A DNA stretch of 64,000 bases from contig JAVHJL010000009.1 in NCBI GenBank assembly GCA_036971715.1, positions 310,001-374,000 on the forward strand, written 5' to 3'. Under the pieces are notes generated by a model. The model saw only the letters and a list, made by a program, of their open reading frames with translations, was not told where the DNA came from and did not search any database. Within the stretch, counting starts at the first letter, position 1; each line of letters opens with the position of its first letter. Shown piece after piece: positions 46,597-58,920 of this stretch. This DNA comes from Arthrobotrys musiformis. Lineage: Eukaryota; Ascomycota; Orbiliomycetes; Orbiliales; Orbiliaceae. A program made the position numbers and the translations under genes.

Positions 46597-47443
46597 ATGT
46601 TTGGTACGGTCCCTTCTCGCCCTGATACTCCCGACTGGTCTAACGGCCTCGGTGTAGGCCAGTTCGGTCAGGGAACCCGCAAACGACCAGCCCGTTACGC
46701 TGATAGCGATCAGGAGGAAGAGGAGGACGGATTGATCGCTTTTGGGTCCAAGGTATTTTCTCACTTTTTTTTATCTTATTCTATTATTGTGGAGGTTTAA
46801 TAATGTGGTATAGAAACTACGGACTTCAGCGATAGATACGAGTCAAACGTCGTCGTTTCTACCGTCTCATCACAACGTCGCTGTGAACGCGTTTATATCC
46901 CCGCCGGTGACACCGACACCGATGCCGCATCGACAGACGTCGGATATTGCGATGGAGGATTTTGATATGGCGGATTGTCAGCCGGGGGGTGGGAGTTGGG
47001 ATTCCGGGTTATGTGGCGATGTTGGGGCTCCTTTGTTTTTACAGCAGCAGCAGCAGCAGCAGGGGGAAGGAATGCTTGGTGTTGGAGAGGAGGGGAGGAT
47101 TCAGCGACCGCATACGCCGGGGATTATTATGAGGGATATGACGAGGTTGGAGGTTAGTCCTTCCAGCGAGCTGCAGGGCCGTGGGTGGATGGGGATGGGG
47201 AGGGTTGAAGAGACGGCGATGCTGGAGCAGTATCATCGTCATCAACAGCAGCAATACAATCAACAGCAGCAGTATAATCAGCACCAACAGGACCACCATC
47301 AACAGCGACATGGTCAGCAGGGCGAAACTGGGAGTTTGGGAACGGCGGCTTCGAAGGGACGGTTTACGATGGGGTACCGGGGGGACTGCGAGAAGTGCAG
47401 GAATCGAGTACCGGGACACTACGCCCACCCGCCCACTTTTTGA
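46597..47443 (+). CDS. Q-rich orphan protein with C-terminal Cys motif
   Basis: Exons 46597-46752 and 46814-47443 (phase 0), about 261 residues. The N-terminus is charged (KRPARYADSDQEEEEDG). The middle has SPPVTPTPMPHR and a glutamine tract (LFLQQQQQQQG); a longer H/Q/N tract follows at about residues 190-225. The end is FTMGYRGDCEKCRNRVPGHY, a CxxC-containing tail I recall from uncharacterised fungal proteins. No enzyme motif, signal peptide or TM segment. Low-complexity Q tracts suggest a regulatory or nuclear protein; this is inference. Confidence 0.65.
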
Positions 47444-48140
47444 GATTCTTTGGATTCTACGGACAGGTTTACAGGCGACAGACATTCAGCATGGGGGTTT
47501 TTATTTCTTTTTACTTTTACAGGTTGTTATACGGTTCGGGGCCGTTATGTATCGGGATATATCTTTGTTCTGTTCCTTTTCCTTCTGAGCAAGTGCATGG
47601 CGGTTGTGCTTTTGATATTGGTCTTCTTGTCTTTTCTGTCTTTCTCCTTTCGAGCGGCGTTCTTCTTTTGAATTGTGTGAAGTGCCTTTCGGAGGGCTTT
47701 GCTTGATTACATTCTCTGCGATTGACCGGCGTTTCTGGGAGGGAACTTGATACTTCATTTGTACACTAGCAGTAACGACCTTACGAAGCATATTTCCATT
47801 CCACCTCCACTATACAAGTATCTACATGTATTAATCGTATTGGGGTGGAGATATTAGTAATTGGGGCGAAGGGAGACCCCTGTCGGTGTGGTTGGAATAC
47901 GGGTCCGGGCATGTGGACGGAAGGACTTCGGCATTCTGACAAGGGTGGCTTCCCGAAGTTTTTTTTTTTTTTTTTTCCCTTCTCCCATCCACTTTACCTC
48001 TCCTTCCTTCCATCCTCGCTTTTTTTGCCTCTACAGTTCAGCTTCAACATCGCCAACAGATTACTGGTAGTATCTTATATTGGATATTACTTGCTTTTAC
48101 TCTTGTTTTAAAAGGTCGGTTGGTATCTTATTTAGTCGAA
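47444..48140. other. Intergenic, no gene seen
   Basis: Spacer of about 700 bases with a T15 run near 47959. Open frames there are T-rich and unsupported. Confidence 0.5.
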
Positions 48141-49353
48141 ATGGGCTGGTTCTGGGCAGATGCGCCGACGTCATCACCGGCTTCGACTTCAGCTTCGGCG
48201 TCGCAGACGACCAAGCCGGCTCATCATCCCCGCATGACAGCCGGCAATGTCGATATTCCCGTAAGTTTCTCTCATTTCTCCTTCAAAATTACACATCTCG
48301 AGAGTGGATACTGATATAAACGAACAATCCAGCCAGAATGCCCAATGCACCGACCCAAAGACCCCGCCGCAGCCCCACCCCCTCCACCTCCACCCACAAA
48401 CAACATCCTCTCCACATCCTTCCAGGACTCCATCCCCGATACCCCGGAACAGCATATTGAACCCACGACCTCCCGTCCCTGGTCATCGTATCTAAACCCT
48501 CTAAACATGATGCCAAAACTCTCCAACACGCCCGCACCGCAGCAGAAGAGCTCGCTGCCGACGTCGAGGGTTATATCGTCGATACCGAAGGGGACGCATC
48601 CGTCGGAGGGGAATTGGGAGTACCCGTCGCCGCAGCAGATGTATAATGCGATGTTGAGGAAGGGGTATGATGATACGCCTGAGGATGCGGTGGAGGATAT
48701 GGTTGATGTGCATAATTTTTTGAATGAGGGTGCTTGGCAGGAGATCGTGGGGTGGGAGAAGCAGTTCGCGGGGAGTATTTGGAGGAGTGTACAGATCGCC
48801 GGGAAGGGAGGGGTTGGAGGGCAGCAGGAGGGAGAGGAGGAGGAGAGGGCTGTGGGATTGTTTGCGGAGAGGGATGTGAGGGAGGTGGAGGTGCAGGCTA
48901 GGCCGAGGTTGTTGAGGTTTCAGGGACGGCCTGGGGATCTGAGTCCCAAGGCGAAGATGTACCATTATTTGGGGATGGTATTCCCGCAGTTTGGGTAAGT
49001 CTTAACTCTTCTTTCAAGTGTGTATGAGGTGTACGATGGATGCTAATGGAGTGAACAGGAACATGCCGTTCGACAGACACGACTGGTACGTGCAGAGATC
49101 CACGTCGGCAACAGAAGGAACAGAGGAGAAGAAAGAGGAGGTCAGATATGTGATCGACTACTACGCCGGAGAGACGGGGCCGACGGGGGAGTCCATCTTC
49201 TACCTGGACGTCCGGCCGGCCATCGATCGACCCAGGGCGCTGTTCGAGCTGGGGATCAGGTACGGAGGGGATATCTGGTGGAAAGCCAGCGGGGGCGCGG
49301 TCCGAGAGGAGGAGAGGAGGAGGAAGCAGCAAGCGGAGAGGGAGGGCTTCTAA
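48141..49353 (+). CDS. Cytochrome c heme lyase (holocytochrome c synthase)
   Basis: Attaches heme to apocytochrome c in the mitochondrial intermembrane space. Exons 48141-48260, 48333-48994 and 49059-49353, about 358 residues. An N-terminal heme-regulatory CP motif (PECPMH) is formed exactly at the first splice join. The catalytic part carries IPKGTHPSEGNWEYPSPQQM, NFLNEGAWQEIVGWE, LLRFQGRPGDLSPKAKMYHY, NMPFDRHDWYV, YVIDYYAG and FYLDVRPAIDRP, all hallmark blocks of the family. An E/G-rich insert (GGQQEGEEEERAV) interrupts the centre. Whether it serves cytochrome c, c1 or both cannot be told from motifs alone. Confidence 0.93.
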
Positions 49354-50020
49354 CTGCTTTCCATACCCTTACCTTTATAGCGTGTGTGTACATATACTTT
49401 TGCTGGGCCGGGGAGTTTCTCATTTTCAATCGGCTGGGTCGTTTTTGGAGCGTCGTGTATTGGATCTCTGCTCTTGGTTGTATAGAATAGACTACTATAA
49501 TCCTCTCCATCTCTATCACCACCATCACTGTCATCACCGTCGTCGAGAGTATACATATATATACACATAAGTGAGTATATCGATATATCGATATCTCGTG
49601 TAGAGAGTAGCAGTGTGGTGTTTTGGGAGCCAGGCCCAAATTGTGTGTTGCCTCTTCCTCGCGGCTCTCGCACGCTCGCCATCAACCAACCTCAAACCTC
49701 AACCAACCAACCAACCTCACCGCCCAGCCCACATCTCCCACGACATCTCCAAATCCCGCCCTGTCGGCCCAGCCTCGCCAATTGCCAATACTTCCCATCG
49801 CCAGCATCATCGCCGTCGTAATTCCGCCTGGAAGGGCCTCCCTGCGATCTCTCGCGACGCGGGCACCCGCGTGTACCGCTAGATCCTGTCCTGTCCTGTC
49901 CTGCACCGATCTCGCCATGCATATGCACATGCAGAAAGCTTCATCCTAGATTCTCATCACCATCATCATCATACAACATCACCCTCTTTAGGAAAACTAC
50001 ACTCGCATAATCCGCCCATC
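49354..50020. other. Intergenic, no gene seen
   Basis: Contains a TATATATATAC run (about 49553-49564), ATATCGATATATCGATATC (about 49577-49595) and CAACC repeats (49680-49715). No coding sequence is supported. Confidence 0.5.
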
Positions 50021-51441
50021 ATGAGCAAACAGACCCAATACCCGATCCTGGCTCCGGCCGTCTCAAGCTCCCCTCCCATCCTAAACCCACAGATGCCACC
50101 GACGAAGCGCGCCAGGTTGGAACCCGTCTCCGGAGCAAATTCACCAGGGCCAGGGACACCGATCCCCCACCCTTCCGCCGCCTTCGCCGCCTCGATGTCC
50201 ATGCCGCCGCCGTCGTCCACGTCGCCGATCCAGAAGCCCGTCGATACCAAGGACTTGACCGACGTCCTCTTCTCCACCGGTGTGGATCTGCAAGCGGAAG
50301 AACAGTACCTCTACAACGATACACCCGCTGCCTCATTCGCCGGTCCGAACGCATCCCTCCCCGGCGGCGTCTCGGCTGAGGAAAGGGCACTCAACAGACA
50401 GCAAGCCGAGGCATCGGGGAAACTAAGACACGGACAAGACCCATTCCTTCGTCGGGAAAAACTACTCCACGAGACCCATCAGAAACTCATAAGAGAGAAA
50501 ATCACCTCCCATGCCGACCATAATACCCTAACGGAGCTGTTGAGCATAGCCGCTCAGGAACACATGAGGGAGCTACTCACCACGGCTACGCAGTACGCTC
50601 AGTACAGGAGAAGGGGGAATATGGTCAAGGGCATAGGAGAGTGGGCTGATATTGCGTTCGGGGAGAGTGAAGGTCAAGACGGACGTTTGAAAATGGAACT
50701 CCCCGAGGGAGAGACCGTTGATTCTCCTTCGGGCGGGGTCTCTAGGAAAAGTACGTACCTCTAGACAATCAAGATGTGACCCTCCAAGACTAACGTGGAT
50801 ATGTAGGATCATTCGCCCAGGCCAACTCGTCGACGGTATTACCACGGAACCCATCACTCCTTTCCGAAACCGCCAAGTCGATGCGGACGATAGCCACAGA
50901 CGATCGATTGATCGAAGAAGCCCGCGTGGCAGCACGTCTGGCGCGCATAAACGGCACAAAAACCGGAACACCAGCCGCCGACGGCGCGGGCGGTGAGAAC
51001 CCGAATCCACCACCTGGGAGCGTGGCCCCGGAGCCGGAGAAACGTATGACGGCGAAAGAGGCCAAGAAGGCCCAGAATTCGAGGTTGGACGAGATTCAAT
51101 CGCACAAAGCTGCCAACGAGACGGCGAGTTTGATGTTGGGCGGTGGGAGGAAGAAGAAGTACTCGTGGATGTCGGCGGGCTCCGGGGCCGGTGGTGGCAG
51201 CGGGGCCAGCACGCCCAACAGGATGTCGGGGAATTCTGGCGCCGCTGTTGGAACGCCTGGTGCGGCTGCTGCAGCGATCACGGCTAATGCTCCGACGATG
51301 TACTGGGGCAAGAGGATGGGAGAGTGGAGCGAGCAGGGCGAAAGAGGGAAGGGGATCCAGTTGAGGGACTGGATCCAGGCTCTCGAGCTGGACGGCAGGG
51401 AGACTAAAGCCCTACAGAAGGCCTACCTGAAACTCAAGTGA
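50021..51441 (+). CDS. Transcription initiation factor TFIID subunit TAF4
   Basis: Exons 50021-50750 and 50807-51441, about 454 residues. P/S-rich N-terminus with a basic PPTKRARLEP patch. The TAF4 C-terminal domain then starts with DLTDVLFSTGVDLQAEEQYL, followed by a histone-fold-like helix series (RREKLLHETHQKLIREKIT, LTELLSIAAQEHMRELLTTA) and the tail TAKEAKKAQNSRLDEIQSHK. It ends in MYWGKRMGEWSEQGERGKGI and IQLRDWIQALELDGRETKAL, conserved in fungal TAF4. It pairs with TAF12 inside TFIID by family knowledge. Confidence 0.88.
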
Positions 51442-52290
51442 AAGAACTCAACCATCCTAATCCTCCCCGACATTTTCCACCGGCTCGACATACAACTTTG
51501 TTATCGATCCACCCCCTCTCATCATTTGAGAAGACATTTCTTTGATAATTAGGGATTAATGGATAACCCTCTTCACGAAATGGCCTTTAAAAATATTAAC
51601 CCCTCCAATATCTGATATCCACCGGCAGGTTGCAGCATCCCTAATTCCATAAACTCCACGACTTCAAAGGAATGCGTGTAAACATCGGTTCACGGGATCC
51701 ACTAGTTTCTTTCAAGTGGACTGCGGATAACAGATACATTTTTTACTAATTTTAATGAGCATTCGAACGGATGGACCTTTGGTTAAAAGATTGTATTTTT
51801 TTTAAGTTAAAATACCAAACACGGCGTTTTGTGCTTTTTCTTTCTTGAAGACCTGCGGTTTCGTCTTCGATGTAGTCTTCCACCCCTTTCTTAGTTTAGA
51901 CGGTGGCGGCGGGGTGATGGGGCATAATAAAAGAAACATAAGATCTAAAACATAACTTGTAGACATTTACCTATAATTTCTATCAACAAAAAATCGTATG
52001 CTACAACATCTTCCTCTTGATCTAACATCAACATGAATATAAAAGTAGGTAAAATGGAGGCCGTGATAGCAACTGGCTCAATGAAGGCGGTGAGAACGAA
52101 AAAAATGTATTATACACGATCAACGCTTAACAAAAAAGCAAAGTGAATGAAAGAAAATGAACAAAAAAATCCAAATTTTTACTCCCTCCAAAAATAAAAA
52201 CCCATTGAACCGAAATGTGAACCCTTTGTTCTAGAAGCTTTGTATTATCCCCTTTCTACCCGCAAGACTTTATTTTTTAAAAGGGGGAGT
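51442..52290. other. Convergent intergenic region
   Basis: An AT-rich 850-base spacer between the TAF4 and Pex22-like 3' ends, with several A-rich runs (52090-52200). No gene. Confidence 0.5.
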
Positions 52291-53993
52291 CTAGGGTCTG
52301 ACGCCCTCGACTTTGGCTCTCCAGATACCCTTCAGCCCCTGTCTATCGCAAATAGTTATCCCCCTGGCCACATTCTTATCCTTCAACCACCGCCTCTTCC
52401 GTCCCGTCGCCTCCCCGACGGCACCGGAGTATTTATCCTTCCCCTTCATCCTCCTCCTCCTCTCGCCGTAATCATCCTCCCCGCCGCTAACAGCGCTCGG
52501 GAGCACAGGCGCGCTATCGTCTTCCTCCTCGTCGAGTACGAGAACAATCTCCCCAACCCAATCTTTCAACATCCCCACTATCTCCCCGCCGGAGGAGGTA
52601 GCCGTCCCCGGCGGTGGAGAAACGGGTAGTGATCCCGGAATCCCCTGCGGCGCCCCAGCTTCATCCGATGAAGAAATGTTGTCACCCGCAGAGGGGACGG
52701 AAGCGCAGGATTCGGAGAGGAAGACGATGGAAACGCCTAAATGGCGGAGCATGTGTACCACCCCCGTGGGCGTGGAGTAGTGCATAACCTGCTGATGCGG
52801 GAAATCCCTCCCGAAGGTTTTTAAGATCAATCCGGGCATGGTGACGGAATTGTCTACCGATGTTTCTTCGGAGAGGTCTGAGGAGGCGTCTCCGCGGCTG
52901 CGGCCGCGGCGGAGGGAGCCGCTGAGACGCTTTGCGAAGGTGGAGGAGGCTGAGGGGGTTGGGGCGTCGAGTTCGGACATTGATGAGTATCCGTGGTTTG
53001 AGGATCTGGATTTCCTAGAAAACGAGCTCAGGCGTAGTCGGGTGGAAGTTAGCGATGCAGTGGAGGTGAGATGGTCTGGGATGTCGTCGTCATCAATGAA
53101 GACGGTGTCTCCGGCGCGCGAGGTGCGGCCTGAGGTGAGAGGGGTACGGAGCATGGGGACGAGGGATGGGGAGGTTTCGGGGGAGTGCTCGGGAGGTGAG
53201 TGTAAGGTTCTTGCAAAGGATTTTGTGGAGGTGTATGATTTCACGGACATGGCTGGGGAAGGGGAGCGGTGCATTGGCCGTGGGGAGAGGTTGACGAGTG
53301 AAGGGGATGGAGGTGGTGGAGGAGCGTACACGAAGATTAAGAGGATCCAGCGGGAGATGTCTACAGGGGTGGGGAGGGAGAGGAGGAGGGACTATTATAG
53401 TTTATACTCATTAGCATTCTGTCTCTTATACAGATATGTATATAAAATGAAATAATAGGAGATGATACCTCGTCGAGCTCTTCGTTGCCAGATATGACGA
53501 GAGCGATGATTCTCTTCTTGTCCCAGTCAATCTCCTGGGAGTTCCCTAGAATGGGGACGCTGACTGCGGGCTCCGGTACGATGGACCGAGACAGACTGCT
53601 CCTCCCGAGACTGCTGCTGGAAGCTCCGGACGAAGAAGGTCTGGGGGGCCCGCTCATGGACGGCCCGGCCCGACTTTTACGTCCTCCGTCGGACTCGTCG
53701 CTGCTTCCCTGGAAGAACTCCTTCCATATCTCGCTGACTCGCCCCGAAATCCCTGCCCCGGACGCAGAATTAGAGGAGTTGTTGGAGTTTCCAAAGCTCC
53801 TGCCTGCCATTCCGCGCGTTTTCCGCTTTTCGTCTGCGGTCTCCTCGTCTTCGGAGCGGAAGCCGGTCGCGGCTTCGTGGTCTTCCATTTCCCGCCAGAA
53901 GTAGACGCCGGCTGTGGCGACGGCGGCGGTGAGGGTCAGAGCAGCGGGCAAGAGCCAGCGGGCTCGCGAGGGGTCTCTTCGGCCTCGGGCCAT
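52291..53993 (-). CDS. Pex22-like peroxisomal membrane protein (probable)
   Basis: Two exons, 53993-53469 and 53391-52291 (minus strand), phase 0, about 541 residues. An N-terminal TM anchor (WLLPAALTLTAAVATAGVYF) follows a short basic leader. Next comes a long S/G-rich linker, then a strand DWDKKRIIALVISGNEELDE, a second low-complexity insert, and an alpha/beta part: PGLILKTFGRDFPHQQVMHY, VVHMLRHLGVSIVFLSESCA, IVGMLKDWVGEIVLVLDEEE and NVARGITICD. This order (anchor, Ser-rich linker, Rossmann-like core) fits fungal Pex22, the anchor for the ubiquitin conjugase Pex4. The match is by architecture only. The intron acceptor chosen (AATAG before 53391) is the one that keeps frame. Confidence 0.55.
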
Positions 53994-54711
53994 TGTGGAT
54001 GCGCGGGAGCAGTCTCTTCGTTAACGGGTTTTTTGGAGGGTATCGTCGTGGTGATTGTGATGGTGATGGTAGCAGACCAGGCTATGCGGTGGTAGCGGTA
54101 GGGGTGTTTGGTATTTCAGGGTGTACGGTGCATGTAAGGTACATGTACTCCAGCCAGCGGAAACAAGGGCGCGGCGGGTTTGTTGGTTGGTCGGTTGGAT
54201 GTTTGTTGTTGTCAAAGGCGGCGCCCTGTTCGAATGCGAATTCTTCGGGTGAATTTCTGTTAGCCGAACAGACACTCTGACATCCGCCCTGGCATCACAG
54301 CATATATTCCGTATATTCCTTATATTGGGTCAGGGTACGGGTATATGTTGTATGGTTTATATGCGGCGGGGAGAAGAGACAACAGCAGCGAGGCGATGGC
54401 GACGATATCGCGACGATGAAGACGAAGATGTTGGTGGAGATGAGGTTGATGATCTGATGGAAAAGGGAAGCTTAAGGCAGGTGGCTGGGTGTGACGTTTG
54501 CACATGATCTTGCTCGCCGGGCTGACCGCTGGCTGCTGCCCGCCACCCAAATTCTCCGCTCACGTCGGTTGTTTCTGCCGGCTTCAATATAAAAATATCA
54601 AAAATCACATAGAATACACATAAAAATGGAGATATGCGGTGGGTATATGAATATAAATATAAATAAATATAGATGTCAAAATATCAAGGGTCGTATGGTA
54701 TATTGAAAGGG
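53994..54711. other. Intergenic, no gene seen
   Basis: A 718-base spacer between a minus-strand gene start and the NLR 3' end. AT-rich at its right edge (54590-54680). No gene. Confidence 0.5.
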
Positions 54712-57700
54712 CTACGACGAACGGCCTTTCCCCCCGAAGAGCTTCGAAAACCTGTTGAGGGCTCGCTTGGACCGCGGTTCGGGTTCCTTGGGTTTGGCCT
54801 GGCTGGCTTGCTGCTCCTCAATGGCCTGAACAGCCTGGCCAGCCTGACTATCAAGGGCGACGGTGAGCGCGATCTCGTTGGCCGTCGCAAGAGTATCCGG
54901 ATGGTCTTTCCCCAGAGCCTTCTCCCTGCCGGCGAGAGCCCTCTGGTACCACTCTATAGCTTCCTTATACCTACCCTGCTTGTTAAGGACGCCGGCGATG
55001 TTGTTGACCGTCGCAATAGTCCGCGGGTGGTCCTTACCCAGGGCTTTCTCTTGACCTGCGAGGGCCCGTTCGTACCAAAGCATAGCTTCATCGTATCTAC
55101 CCTGATGGCCGAAAACTTCGGCCATGTCGCTGATTGATGCCAAAGTCGCCGGGTGGTCGTCTCCCAAAGCTTTCTTCCTGCCATCCAGAGCACGTTGGTA
55201 GCAGTTTATGGCCTGGTCGTATTTGCCTTGATTGCTGAATACCCCGCCCATGTTATTAACGGTCGTGAGGGTATCTGGGTGGTTCTTCCCTAGGACTTTT
55301 TCTCTTCCAACGAGCGCCCTTTCGTGCCGTTGCATGGCTTCGTCATATTCACCCTTCTTGCTGAAAACTAACGCCATATCATTGACTGCGACTAGGATAG
55401 CTGGGTGGTCCTTTCCCAATGCCTTTTCTCCAGCAAGGGCCCGCTCATACCACTGCAGAGCTTCATCGTACTTTCCCAGGGTACCGACCACCCATGCCAT
55501 ATCATTGATAGTTGTGACGGTGTCCAAATTATCACTACCCAGGACCTTCTCCCTGCCGGCAAAAGCGCGCTCATACCACTGCATGGCTTCATTATATTTA
55601 CCTTGGTAGCTAAGGCCCCCCGCTATATTATTGATAGTCGTGAGAGTCTTCGGGTGGTCTTCACCCAAAATCTTCTCTCGACCGGCGAGGACTTTCTCAT
55701 GCCATTCCGTGGCTTCGTCGTATTTACCCTGGCTGCTAAAGATCACTGCGATCTTATGGATGATATCGAGGGTATCTTCCTTTTTGGAAGCGTCTTCTCC
55801 GCTTTGTTCGAGGAACTCTGTGAATTTGGGCTTGAGGAACTTGCCGATGTGTTCTGCGTGTGCTGCCATTCTTCTTTCTTCACGGCCGTTCCATTGGTTA
55901 CTTGAACGGGAGAGTTCTTGTCGTCCGAGGGCTTTACCGATTAGTTTTATGGTGGTGCTCATGGTTTGGAGTCGGGCGGTGTCGTCCAGTCGTTCTCGGG
56001 CCCAGGTGTGTACTACTGGGTGGACGGAGAATGCTCCGGCATGGCTTTTCTTGATGAGTGAGTACGAGGCTAGGAGTGAGATTCTGTCCTTGTCTATGGG
56101 GAGTTCTTAGTACAGTTTCATCAAGGTCATCTTGTCGGCCAGATGCCTCTGTAAAGTTGTTAAATGATAGAACTTACGTCGAAGCAGCGATTCCAAGTCT
56201 CCCCCTTCTTCCTCCCACATCCTCTCCGAGATATCATTCGGACTGAGGTAAGAGCAAGTAAGCAGCAACGAAGCCGCCTCCTCGTTCTGCTTCTGGATTT
56301 CGGAAAAGGATAGCTCCCAAGCTGTTGCGGCCGTGTCGTTTCTGTAGTTCCATCCTAGTTTGGGCTTTTTGGATTGTACGGTCATGAAGGCGCCTTCGTA
56401 GTATCGCAGGTAATCCCTTGCGGATACGTTGGCTTCGTACATGAAACTGCCTGCGTGGCTGATCGCTAGCGGCATGAAGCCTAGTTTTTCGACGACGGCT
56501 GTTGCGCCGTCTTTGTCTGGTGCAGGTAATGGAATGTTAGGATAAGTATTCGTTGGACGTTAGAGTGATATTGGATCAGTGTATCTGGGGACAGTCGTAC
56601 CTTCAGCGGTATCTGGTGACCGCGCCAGGCGCAATAGCAGTTTAACCGCGCTCTCACCGTCTAGCCCATCTAGATCTACATGTCCCGCGCAGCAAAGCGA
56701 GAACTCAGGCCGGCGACTGGTAACGAGGATCATCCCGCCGCCATGCTTTGGAAAGTAATCCTGAACAGAGAACGCTTCCAGATCGTCGGCGTTATCAAAG
56801 ATCAACAGCCACTTTCGATTATCGGGCAGCTGGAGCCAGCGGAATAGAGCAGACTGGATGTCGTTGGCTACCCTTGGATTGGAACTGACGATTCCATGGC
56901 TGTCTATGAGATCTGGGATGCCGAGTCTGGCGCTCAGAGCCTCGTAATCGGGGGCTGATTCTGGCCAGGTTATTTTCGCCTGCTCTTCAACGATTTGCTG
57001 CATGACGTCTACAAATGAAGTGCGGACGGCATCCTCGGTCGTTGCAGAAATCCAGAAGACTGAGGTTAAGTAGTCGCTGTGCTGGTAGGCGTACTCGAGA
57101 GCGACTTGCGTCTTCCCCATACCCCCAGTGCCAATGAGAGCGCAGACGACAGGCGCATCGATATCTCCAGAAGCCGATGCTGTGAAACACTTATCAATAG
57201 CGCCCAGTTCTCCCTCCCTACCGGTGAAAGCATTATTCCGCGGGAAGGGCATGCGAAGCGGGATGGCAAAATTAATCGCCTTGATCTTCACCGGGGCTAC
57301 GGCGAGGTTAGCTCGAGACCGTGATAAGAATAGAAATCAAATCGGCCAGAGGGAGTACCTGCGCCTTGATCTACTATAATCACACCCGTCGAGTCAGTTC
57401 ATATGCCTTCTTTCCCAATCGTTATCCATCGCCATTGGTGGGAGTAGTTACCTCCAAGTTGCTCAAAAATCTTCCCGAGAGAATCGATGATACCGTTTAT
57501 CTTTAGGTCCATATTCCTCGATACCTCTCCCGTCAACGTAGTCTGCGTCAGGACATCGATGGTGGCATCCAGATTCAGGGCGCCAACAACGGCTGTCTCC
57601 TGATCGATGAGCTTCTTTAGCCGTTCTTTCAACTGGCCGGCGGGATCATTATCCGGCTGGAAGATCCCCTTCACGAATCGTTCTGGGTTGGTTCACCATA

Positions 57701-58323
57701 AGTGCGTTTCAGCAAAGCAATATATTTGATTTCAAGCGGGTCGTGAGGTTCGTACTCGCTCGGCCGTCGGCAACATACTTTGTCGAGACGCCAATGATTC
57801 CTAAAATGCAGGATAGGATCTCTATGAAAACGGCGCGTAGTTCCAGGGAGATGTTCTTCCGGGTGTGGATCTTGAGCCTGGCTAGTATCACCTTGGTATC
57901 GTCGAAAAGCTCTTGGATGTAGTCGTAAGACTGGCTGACGCCTCTCGCCGACCTGATGAGCACCGATACTGCACCCATGATGGCCGTCGACGCCGGGAAG
58001 ACCTGAAGACCGCCTGTCAGCTTCCGTTTTTTCCACGACCTTTGGGTCTAGTTGCATACCGCAGAAGTCCCTTCAGCAATCGCGCCTCCCAATGCCTCCA
58101 CGGGACCTAGAACGGCACCCAGGGAACCCCACAAGGAGGCCCGGGCGTTCCGATACCCCTCGAATCGCGACTGACTATTCTCGATCTCACTTTTGAGGGA
58201 GTCGATGTCATCGATCTCCAGCAGCTGGACGGTTGCTTGGTCCACACCGGAAGCCTGCTGGTACTCTTTCATTGCAGCGCCCCAGATGGCGGCGAACTGG
58301 TCCTGTGGGGTATCGCTGTCCAT
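54712..58323 (-). CDS. NLR: Goodbye - NB-ARC - TPR (kinesin-light-chain type)
   Basis: Seven exons on the minus strand: 58323-58060, 58002-57756, 57682-57452, 57373-57359 (15-base micro-exon), 57296-56601, 56516-56178 and 56105-54712; about 1061 residues, all phases consistent. Residues about 1-190 match the fungal STAND N-terminal Goodbye domain (AAIWGAAMKEYQQASG, ENSQSRFEGYRNARASLW, VFPASTAIMGAVSVLIRSAR). The NB-ARC follows: P-loop GTGGMGKT (about 308-315), Walker B KWLLIFDNADD, sensor MILVTSRR, and GFMPLAISHAG in the GLPLA position. Residues about 712-1006 are seven 42-residue TPRs of the pattern QGKYDEAxxWYERALAGREK with LGKDHPxTL. Such NLRs act in non-self recognition or heterokaryon incompatibility; the ligand is unknown. 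The upstream in-frame TTG is not a likely start. Confidence 0.9.
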
Positions 58324-58920
58324 GATCAATGAGTGTTTCAGCGGTGAATCAAATAATCTTTAGTTCGTAGTTTTTAGTAGAGGATGTCGTGTTTTCGAAC
58401 AAATAGTTGATATGTATGTTAAGGATCGAAGAACTTCTCGATCAGTTCTGATCCTAAAGTAAATGTGGGCCCGGGCCTGAAGAGGATCTGATGCTGACAT
58501 TGCATTGCGCTTGTGTAACCGATGTCGGGCTTCTGCAGGTGCCTGCAACACAGCGGACTGGGGTAATTTGATAGCTATCGATGTAATATCGCGGTATCAG
58601 CATGAAGCCGTATACTAGCTACCTTGGCATATTTTAGTTCGATAACTTGCGATTACAAAGCCAAGCTGGTCTTGGAAGTTATGTTAGGCGAGAGTCGTTC
58701 CTGTTCCAATACAACTCGAACAGATAAAGTGTCTACAGATATATATATATATATATATACTATGAAGAGGCCGTCGATATCAACAAAAGGTTAGATCTAT
58801 GGCCTTCGAAAGGGATTATTCTTGATCTTCGTTAAATCCAGAATATTTTAATCAATAAACACTCCTTTTACACATAAGGCCGTCTGTAAAAGCGTATGAT
58901 GCATTCTAAATATATTAATA
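58324..58920. other. Spacer with (AT)n
   Basis: A 597-base spacer between the NLR start and the 3' end of the next minus-strand gene, with an (AT)10 tract at about 58739-58759. No gene. Confidence 0.55.

Noticed and set aside
58324..58329. Alternative NLR start at the upstream TTG
   Set aside because: It is not an ATG; the in-frame ATG at 58323 directly precedes the Goodbye domain.
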